From Scatosoma sp045533485 (lineage in GTDB: Bacteria > Bacillota > Clostridia > Christensenellales > Borkfalkiaceae): 64,000 bases of DNA. Each line of letters opens with the position of its first letter. Positions within the stretch are counted from its first letter, which is position 1. Location of the stretch: contig JAZSHX010000044.1 of NCBI GenBank assembly GCA_045533485.1, forward strand, positions 19,248 to 83,247, in the 5' to 3' direction. Shown here piece after piece: positions 58,430-64,000 of this stretch. Under the pieces are notes generated by a model. That model made no database searches. It was not told the origin of the DNA and was given only the letters and a program-made list of their open reading frames with translations. Made by a program: the position numbers and the translations under genes.

Positions 58430-58676
58430 GCTGTGTAATAATGCGGTGTATAGGGTTGATGCGGGAAGTTACTGTAAATCCAAGGCAGAAGCCGTCTTGG
58501 CAGATAATTTCCGTTGACAAAAGTGGGGGCTTGACTCCTGCGACTAACCGAGGCTTTGCGTAAGAACGCTCGGGAAAAATAAGAGTGTTTTTATTTTGCA
58601 GACTACCTCGATACACACGGATGAGTTGACACAGTAAATAAAATGTTAGTATAAACAGTAAAAGGAGTAACAACAA
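58430..58676 (+). promoter_or_regulatory. S10 operon leader, possible ribosomal-protein autoregulatory RNA
   Basis: A 247-base untranslated region without a plausible gene. It contains several short complementary segments (for example CCAAGGCAGAAGCCGTCTTGG and CCGAGGC...GCTCGG) and AT-rich linkers. In other Firmicutes the S10 leader binds L4 and represses the operon; whether this RNA has that structure needs a covariance search. Confidence 0.45.
58626..58655 (+). promoter_or_regulatory. proximal rpsJ promoter
   Basis: TTGACA, 18 bases, TATAAA, 21 bases before the rpsJ ATG. Confidence 0.55.
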
Positions 58677-58976
58677 ATGGCAGTACAAAAAATCAGAATT
58701 AAGTTGGCGGCATACGACCACGAACTTGTAGACGAAGCGGCAAACCGTATCGTGGAAACGATGAAGAAGAGCGGTGCAAAAATCTCCGGTCCTATTCCCC
58801 TTCCCACGGAAAGAGAAATCATCACGATTCTCCGTTCCCCCCACAAGTATAAAGATTCTCGCGAACAATTTGAAATGAGAACGTATAAGAGAATCATCGA
58901 TATCTATTCCCCCAACGCAAAGCTTCTTGATTCTATCCACCTTCCTGCTGGCGTAGACATCAAGATTAAGCTCTAA
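58677..58976 (+). CDS. rpsJ: 30S ribosomal protein S10
   Basis: 99 residues. KIRIKLAAYDHELVDEAANRIVETMK and the hairpin segment GPIPLPTEREIITILRSPHKYKDSREQFEMR are diagnostic. First gene of the operon, with AAAGGAG upstream. It also forms the NusB-S10 antitermination pair in known bacteria. Confidence 0.98.
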   Translation: MAVQKIRIKLAAYDHELVDEAANRIVETMKKSGAKISGPIPLPTEREIITILRSPHKYKDSREQFEMRTYKRIIDIYSPNAKLLDSIHLPAGVDIKIKL

Positions 58977-59046
58977 TCATCAACAAGCCGAGAAATACTT
59001 TCAAAGGTATTCGAGAATAAAAAATTTTAAGGAGTGAACTTTATCA

Positions 59047-59682
59047 ATGAATAAAGCAATCATCGGTCGCAAAGTTGGCATGACGCAAATCTTTGCAGAA
59101 GACGGAAAAATGATCCCCGTCACGGTAGTGGAGGCAGGTCCCTGCCCCGTAGTACAGGTAAAGACGGTTGAAAACGACGGCTACGCTGCGTTGAAACTTG
59201 GCTTTATCGAAACGAGCGAAAAAGCGCTTACGAAACCCGAACTTGGTCAATTCAAGAAAGCTGGTGTGAAACCCCACAAAGTATTGAAAGAAATCAGAGT
59301 GGACAACGCGGAAACGTATGCGGTTGGCGCTGAAATCAAAGCAGACGTGTTCGCGGCAGGCGACAAAGTAGACGTGTCCGGCGTTACCAAAGGTCACGGC
59401 TTCACGGGCGTAATCAAGAGATGGAATCAAGCAACCTTGAAAATGACGCACGGTACCGGCCCCGTACACAGAGAACCTGGTTCTATGGGTTCTATCAGTT
59501 CCCCTTCGAGAGTTTTCAAGAATAAACACCTTGCCGGTCAATACGGTGTGGAAAACGTTACCATTCAAAACCTCGAAATTGTCAAAGTGGACGCAGAAAG
59601 AAACGCAATCCTTATCAAAGGTGCGATTCCCGGTCCTAAGGGCAGCGTTGTTACCATCGCGAACAGCGTGAAGAGCAAATAA
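59047..59682 (+). CDS. rplC: 50S ribosomal protein L3
   Basis: 211 residues. IIGRKVGMTQIF at the N-terminus and the extended loop MTHGTGPVHREPGSMGSIS that reaches toward the peptidyl transferase centre are intact. Spacing and strand fit the canonical S10 order. Confidence 0.98.
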   Translation: MNKAIIGRKVGMTQIFAEDGKMIPVTVVEAGPCPVVQVKTVENDGYAALKLGFIETSEKALTKPELGQFKKAGVKPHKVLKEIRVDNAETYAVGAEIKADVFAAGDKVDVSGVTKGHGFTGVIKRWNQATLKMTHGTGPVHREPGSMGSISSPSRVFKNKHLAGQYGVENVTIQNLEIVKVDAERNAILIKGAIPGPKGSVVTIANSVKSK

Positions 59683-59696
59683 GGAGAGTGACTAAC

Positions 59697-60320
59697 ATGG
59701 CGGCAATTAAAGTATTGAATATGAAAGGCGCAGAAGTTGGCGAAATCGAACTTAACGATAACGTATTCGGCGTCGAATATAGAGAATCTTTGATTCATCA
59801 AGCAGTTGTAACTCGTCTTGCAAACGAAAGACAAGGCACGAAATCTACGCTTACCAGAACGGAAGTTCGCGGCGGCGGTATCAAACCTTGGAGACAAAAA
59901 GGTACGGGTCGTGCGCGTCAAGGTTCGATTCGCGCTCCTCAATGGATTAAGGGCGGCGTTGTATTCGCACCCAAATCCCGCGACTTCTCCAAGAAGATGA
60001 ACGCGAAAGCGAAGAAAGCGGCTCTCTTGTCCGCACTTTCTAAGAAAGTGGCTGACGGCGAATTCATTGTTGTAGACGAATTGAAAGTAGCTGCGCCCAA
60101 GACGAAAGAAATGGCAGCTTTCCAAAAAGCGCTTGGTTTGAACAAAACGGCACTTGTTGTTATGGATAACGACGACGTGAACGTAATCCGCGCAGCGGCA
60201 AACCTTCCTAAGTTGGAAACGCTCCCCCTTGCACAGCTTAGCACGTACGAAGTTGTTGTGAACAACAAAATCGTTATGACGAAAGCGGCTGTTGAGAAAT
60301 TCCAGGAGGTTAACGCGTAA
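59697..60320 (+). CDS. rplD: 50S ribosomal protein L4
   Basis: 207 residues. The tunnel-lining loop TRTEVRGGGIKPWRQKGTGRARQGS is intact. I start it at the ATG at 59697, 8 bases after AAGGAGAG; an in-frame GTG at 59688 overlaps that site. In some bacteria L4 represses this operon through the leader RNA. Confidence 0.97.
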   Translation: MAAIKVLNMKGAEVGEIELNDNVFGVEYRESLIHQAVVTRLANERQGTKSTLTRTEVRGGGIKPWRQKGTGRARQGSIRAPQWIKGGVVFAPKSRDFSKKMNAKAKKAALLSALSKKVADGEFIVVDELKVAAPKTKEMAAFQKALGLNKTALVVMDNDDVNVIRAAANLPKLETLPLAQLSTYEVVVNNKIVMTKAAVEKFQEVNA

Positions 60321-60610
60321 TGTTTGCAGAGGATATCATCTTAAAACCCGTTCTTACCGAAAAAGGTTATGACGGTATCGCGTCCAAAAAATATACGTTC
60401 TACGTAAAGAAAGACGCAAACAAAACGGAAATCAAATTGGCTGTCGAAAAACTTTTCGGCGTACAAGTTGCGAAAGTGAATACGGTTACCTGCAAAGGTA
60501 AGCTTAAGAGAATGGGTAGAAACGAAGGTTACACGCCCGACCGTAAAAAAGCAATCGTTACCTTGAAAGCAGATAGCAAAGCTATCGAATTCTTTGAGTC
60601 GTTGACTTAA
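60320..60610 (+). CDS. rplW: 50S ribosomal protein L23
   Basis: 96 residues, starting within the L4 stop (TAATG). ILKPVLTEKGYDGIASKKYTFYV and the GKLKRMGRNEGYTPDRKKAIV loop are typical. It forms the exit-tunnel docking site for trigger factor and SRP. Confidence 0.97.
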   Translation: MFAEDIILKPVLTEKGYDGIASKKYTFYVKKDANKTEIKLAVEKLFGVQVAKVNTVTCKGKLKRMGRNEGYTPDRKKAIVTLKADSKAIEFFESLT

Positions 60611-60628
60611 TCAGGAGGGTAGAATAAA

Positions 60629-61459
60629 ATGGCTATTAAATCTTATAAACCCACCTCGGCAGGTCGCCGTTTCGTTACGGTTTTGACGAACGATGACCTT
60701 ACGAAAGGTGCTAAGCCCGAAAGATCGTTGATGCACGACCAACGCAAGAGCGGCGGCCGCAACAACATGGGTAGAATTACCACCAGACACATCGGTGGCG
60801 GTAACAGAAGAAAATATCGTATCATCGACTTCAAGAGACAAAAGGACGACATCGTTGCAACGGTTGCAAGCATTCAATATGACCCTAACCGTAGCGCGCA
60901 CATCGCACTTTTGGTATACGCAGACGGCGTAAAGAGCTATATCCTTGCGCCCGTAGGTCTTAACGTTGGCGATAAAGTTATGAGCGGTGCGAGAGCGGAT
61001 ATCAAAGTTGGTAACGCATTGCCCCTTGAAAATATCCCCGTTGGTACGATGGTACACAACATTGAGCTTACCCCCGGTAAGGGCGGTCAAATTGCAAGAA
61101 GTGCCGGTATCTCCGCGCAAATCATGGCAGTAGAAGGTAAGTATGCAACCCTTCGTATGCCCAGTGGCGAAATGAGATACGTGCTCTTGAAATGCCGCGC
61201 GACGATCGGTCAAGTAGGCAACGTAGACCACGAACTTGTATCCCTTGGTAAAGCAGGTAAGGCAAGATACTTGGGTCAAAGACCTGAAGTGCGCGGTTCG
61301 GTTATGAACCCCGTGGATCACCCCCACGGCGGTGGTGAAGGTAAATCACCTATCGGTCATGCTGGTCCTTTGACTCCTTGGGGTAAACCCGCTCTCGGCT
61401 ATAAGACGAGAAAGAAGAAGAATGCAACCAACAAGTTCATTCTTAAGAGAATTAACTAA
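60629..61459 (+). CDS. rplB: 50S ribosomal protein L2
   Basis: 276 residues. The start (IKSYKPTSAGRRFVTV), GRNNMGRITTRHIGGGNRRKYR and the conserved C-terminal RGSVMNPVDHPHGGGEGKSP near the peptidyl transferase centre are intact. AGGAGG precedes the ATG. Confidence 0.98.
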   Translation: MAIKSYKPTSAGRRFVTVLTNDDLTKGAKPERSLMHDQRKSGGRNNMGRITTRHIGGGNRRKYRIIDFKRQKDDIVATVASIQYDPNRSAHIALLVYADGVKSYILAPVGLNVGDKVMSGARADIKVGNALPLENIPVGTMVHNIELTPGKGGQIARSAGISAQIMAVEGKYATLRMPSGEMRYVLLKCRATIGQVGNVDHELVSLGKAGKARYLGQRPEVRGSVMNPVDHPHGGGEGKSPIGHAGPLTPWGKPALGYKTRKKKNATNKFILKRIN

Positions 61460-61474
61460 TCGGAGGATTGAGAA

Positions 61475-61744
61475 ATGTCAAGAAGCGTTAAGAAAGGACC
61501 TTACGTCGAAGCAAAGCTTTTCAGCAGAATTCAAGCAATGAACGAAGCGAACGAAAAGAAGGTTATCAAAACTTGGTCGAGAGCATCTACCATTTTCCCC
61601 GATTTCGTAGGACACACGATTGCTGTATACGACGGCCGCAAACACGTGCCCGTATACGTAACGGAAGATATGATCGGTTGCAAGCTTGGTGAGTTTGCTC
61701 CCACCAGAAACTTCCCCGGCCACGCGGCGAAGACGACCAAATAA
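61475..61744 (+). CDS. rpsS: 30S ribosomal protein S19
   Basis: 89 residues. SRSVKKGPYVEAKLF, RASTIFPDFVGHTIAVYDGR and LGEFAPTRNFPGHA are conserved. GGAGG precedes the ATG. Confidence 0.98.
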   Translation: MSRSVKKGPYVEAKLFSRIQAMNEANEKKVIKTWSRASTIFPDFVGHTIAVYDGRKHVPVYVTEDMIGCKLGEFAPTRNFPGHAAKTTK

Positions 61745-61757
61745 GGAGAGTAGATAA

Positions 61758-62159
61758 ATGGCAACGAATATGAAGAAAAAGACGGAAAGGGTTGCGGCAA
61801 ACAAAGAAAAGCGCCCCCACGCAGTCGCTAAATTTATCAGAGTTTCCCCTTACAAGGTGAGAACGGTTCTCGCTTTGATTCGTGGGAAGAGCTACAGAGA
61901 AGCGAAAGCAATTCTCGATTACAGTGTAAACGGCAGCGCGCTTGCAGTGAAGAAAGTGCTTATGAGCGCAGCGGCAAATGCAGAGCATAACATGGGTATG
62001 GACAAGAACGACTTGTACGTTGCGGAATGCTTCGCTGACGGCGGTCAAATGCTCAAGAGAATGCAACCTGTATCCAAGGGTAGAGGTCACGCAATTTTGA
62101 AGAGAACCAGCCATATCACGGTTATCTTGGACGTTAAGAAATTGGAAGGAGAAGTATAA
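61758..62159 (+). CDS. rplV: 50S ribosomal protein L22
   Basis: 133 residues. A short Lys-rich N-terminal extension precedes AKFIRVSPYKVRTVLALIRGK; the tunnel hairpin lies around FADGGQMLKRMQPVSKGRGH. Its last base overlaps the start of rpsC. Confidence 0.97.
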   Translation: MATNMKKKTERVAANKEKRPHAVAKFIRVSPYKVRTVLALIRGKSYREAKAILDYSVNGSALAVKKVLMSAAANAEHNMGMDKNDLYVAECFADGGQMLKRMQPVSKGRGHAILKRTSHITVILDVKKLEGEV

Positions 62160-62827
62160 TGGGACAGAAAGTTAATCCTCACGGTTTAAGAGTCGGCGTT
62201 ATCGCTGATTGGAATACCACCTGGTATGCAGATAAAAAAGAATTCTCCAAGTTCCTCAAAGAAGACAACGTAATCCGTACCTTCCTTAAAAAGAAGTATT
62301 ATGCGGCAGCAGTAAGCAAAATCTTGATTGAAAGAGCAGCAACCAGATTGGTTGTTACCATCTACACGGCACGTCCCGGCGTTATTATCGGTAAGGGCGG
62401 CGCAGAAGTAGAAGTTATCAAGAAAGCGCTTGCAAAACTTACGAACGGCAAAGCAATCAGCATCAACATCACGGAAGTGAGAAAGCCCGATTGCGACGCG
62501 CAACTTGTTGCAGAAGGCGTTGCTGCGCAACTTGAAAAGCGTATGTCGTTTAGACGTTGTATGAAACAAGCTATTGGCCGTTCGATGAGAGCAGGCGTTA
62601 AGGGTATCAAAATGATGGTTAGCGGTCGTCTTGACGGCGCAGAAATCGCAAGAAGCGAAAGCTACCACGAAGGTTCGATTCCCCTTCAAACGCTTCGCGC
62701 GGACATCGATTACGGTTTCGCAGAAGCACACACCACGTTTGGTATGATCGGCGTTAAGTGCTGGATCTACAAGGGTGAAGTGATCAAAGCTGCGAAGAAG
62801 TCCGTTACGGAAGGAGGCGAACAGTAA
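62159..62827 (+). CDS. rpsC: 30S ribosomal protein S3
   Basis: 222 residues. GQKVNPHGLRVG at the start, the KH domain motif RPGVIIGKGGAEVE, and GVKGIKMMVSGRLDGAEIARSE with DIDYGFAEAHTTFG are typical. It overlaps its neighbours by one base on each side. Confidence 0.98.
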   Translation: MGQKVNPHGLRVGVIADWNTTWYADKKEFSKFLKEDNVIRTFLKKKYYAAAVSKILIERAATRLVVTIYTARPGVIIGKGGAEVEVIKKALAKLTNGKAISINITEVRKPDCDAQLVAEGVAAQLEKRMSFRRCMKQAIGRSMRAGVKGIKMMVSGRLDGAEIARSESYHEGSIPLQTLRADIDYGFAEAHTTFGMIGVKCWIYKGEVIKAAKKSVTEGGEQ

Positions 62828-63270
62828 TGTTAATTCCCAAGAGAGTAAAAAGACGTAGACAACATCGCGGCACGATGAAAGGTAAAGCGCAAAAGGGTAA
62901 CGTAATCGCATACGGCGAATACGGCCTTGTGTCCGAAGAACTTGGCTGGATCAAATCCAACCAAATCGAAGCGGCACGTATCGCAATGACCAGATTCATC
63001 AAGCGTGGCGGTAAAGTTTGGATCGATATCTTCCCCCATAAGCCCATCACGAAGAAACCTGCTGAAACCCGCATGGGTTCCGGTAAAGGTTCGGTAGAAT
63101 ACTGGGTAGCAGTGGTTAAACCCGGCCGCGTAATGTTCGAAATGTCGGGCGTAAGTGAAGAAGTAGCAAGAGAAGCTATGCGTCTTGCATCGCATAAGCT
63201 TCCCGTAAAGTGCAAGTTTGTTAAGAAAGAAGTCGTTGCTGAAACGGCAGAAGGCGGTGAACAACAATGA
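62827..63270 (+). CDS. rplP: 50S ribosomal protein L16
   Basis: 147 residues. LIPKRVKRRRQHRGTMKGKA, GKGSVEYWVAVVKPGRVMFE and the ALRLASHKLP-type segment (here AMRLASHKLPVKCKFV) are present. Its end overlaps rpmC by four bases. Confidence 0.98.
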   Translation: MLIPKRVKRRRQHRGTMKGKAQKGNVIAYGEYGLVSEELGWIKSNQIEAARIAMTRFIKRGGKVWIDIFPHKPITKKPAETRMGSGKGSVEYWVAVVKPGRVMFEMSGVSEEVAREAMRLASHKLPVKCKFVKKEVVAETAEGGEQQ

Positions 63271-63461
63271 GAGCAAAAGAAGTGAAAGAAATGACGAGTG
63301 AAGAGCTTGTTAAAAAGCTTGCGGAACTCAAAAGCGAATTGTTCAATTTGCGTTTCCGTTTAGCGTCCGGTCAGCTCGATAATCCCGTTTCCATCAGAAC
63401 CTGCAAGAGAGACATCGCTCGCGTAAACACGGAAATCCGTGCGAGAGAGCTTAAAGCGTAA
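63267..63461 (+). CDS. rpmC: 50S ribosomal protein L29
   Basis: 64 residues, two-helix protein. MTSEELVKKLAELKSELFNLRF and the second helix RTCKRDIARVNTEIRARE are diagnostic. Confidence 0.97.
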   Translation: MRAKEVKEMTSEELVKKLAELKSELFNLRFRLASGQLDNPVSIRTCKRDIARVNTEIRARELKA

Positions 63462-63475
63462 ATCGGAGGACTATC

Positions 63476-63730
63476 ATGGAAAGAAATTTGAGAAAAGAAA
63501 GAATCGGTGTAGTAGTATCCGATAAAATGGACAAGACGGTAGTTGTGTTGATCAGTGACAAGAGCAAGCATCCCTTGTACAAGAAAACGATCACCAAGAG
63601 CAAGCGCTTGAAAGCGCACGACGAAGCAAACGAATGCGGTGTTGGCGATAAAGTTCGTATCGTAGAAACGAGAAAGCTCAGTAAAGATAAAAACTGGCGC
63701 GTTGCTGAAATCGTTGAAAAAGCGAAGTAA
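63476..63730 (+). CDS. rpsQ: 30S ribosomal protein S17
   Basis: 84 residues. RKERIGVVVSDKMDKTVVV, HPLYKKTITKSKRLKAHDE and GDKVRIVETRKLSKDKNWRV are conserved. CGGAGG precedes the ATG. Confidence 0.98.
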   Translation: MERNLRKERIGVVVSDKMDKTVVVLISDKSKHPLYKKTITKSKRLKAHDEANECGVGDKVRIVETRKLSKDKNWRVAEIVEKAK

Positions 63731-63750
63731 TATAAGGAGAAACGAGAATT

Positions 63751-64000
63751 ATGATACAACCTCAATCGAGACTCAAAGTTGCTGATAACAGCGGCGCGAA
63801 AGAGATCATGTGTATTAGAGTATTAGGTGGCTCCTTCCGTAAGACCGGTAACATCGGTGACGTAATCGTTGCGTCCGTAAAAACTGCTACGCCTGGTGGC
63901 GCAGTGAAAAAGGGCGACGTTGTTAAAGCGGTGATGGTAGGAAGCTCGAAAGGTATTAGGCGCGCTGACGGAACGTTCGTAAAATTCGACGAAAACGCGG
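63751..64000 (+). CDS. rplN: 50S ribosomal protein L14 (3' partial)
   Basis: The first 83 residues are visible. MIQPQSRLKVADNSGAKEIM and the GGSFRKTGNIGDVIVASVK segment identify L14. AAGGAG precedes the ATG; the gene runs off the end of the window. Confidence 0.97.
   Translation, partial: MIQPQSRLKVADNSGAKEIMCIRVLGGSFRKTGNIGDVIVASVKTATPGGAVKKGDVVKAVMVGSSKGIRRADGTFVKFDENA

Noticed and set aside
59925..59945. T-loop-like GGTTCGATTC suggesting a tRNA
   Set aside because: It lies inside the rplD coding frame and no acceptor, D or anticodon stems surround it.

Overview
The window looks like the chromosome of an uncultured, probably gut-associated Clostridia-type Bacillota (Firmicutes). Support: AGGAG-type ribosome binding sites before most genes, sigma-A promoters of the TTGACA-17-TATAAT type, TAA as the dominant stop, a Rex repressor, a DarA-type cyclic-di-AMP receptor, a Sapep dipeptidase, lipobox lipoproteins and a Firmicutes-type S10 ribosomal operon. 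The lineage below class is my guess (Christensenellales/Borkfalkia-like) and cannot be settled from the sequence by eye.

Layout. 0-8.3 kb: end of an ABC permease, an alpha/beta hydrolase, a DUF378 protein, a LemA/DUF2207 membrane pair, then two minus-strand surface proteins (an InlB-repeat/DUF6273 lipoprotein and a coiled-coil DUF1508 protein). 8.4-17 kb: two flavoproteins in one unit, an orphan promoter-RNA-terminator unit, a WYL regulator, tyrS, a YigZ protein, an aldo/keto reductase, a DarA-like protein and a formate/nitrite-type channel fused to a cysteine-rich CPCC domain. 17-23 kb: a Sapep dipeptidase facing an operon of a RadC-family protein, a histidine kinase, a response regulator and a HAD phosphatase-cysteine synthase fusion. 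23-30.4 kb: an XRE regulator divergent from a large Cys-repeat/solute-binding lipoprotein, MgtE with a possible leader peptide, and a beta-propeller membrane protein.

30.5-40.3 kb: a compact phage-derived cassette (sigma-like protein, large terminase, small-terminase-like protein, portal, scaffold, major capsid, connector, propeller-like protein, small protein). It has no integrase, replication, tail or lysis genes. It starts at a promoter carrying a perfect match to the Bacillus LexA (Cheo) box and ends at a strong terminator. A nearly identical box sits inside the promoter of the WYL regulator at 12.66 kb. This is the strongest candidate in the window for an undescribed system.

40.5-58.2 kb: housekeeping genes (dut, trmB, rex, tilS, a polysaccharide deacetylase, a NahK-like kinase, a DUF3789 microprotein, a degenerate nitrilase homologue, smpB-rnr-secG, the glycolytic cluster pgk-tpiA-gpmI with three 125-bp repeats inside it, a TIGR04076 protein, thyA-folA, typA). 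58.4-64 kb: the S10 operon from rpsJ to a partial rplN, in canonical order.

Features recurring across the window are SD-less genes whose promoters place the predicted transcript start at or within a few bases of the ATG, and an over-represented 10-14 bp DNA word, GGGGCAGGTATGCG. No tRNA, rRNA, CRISPR array, transposase or integrase was seen.
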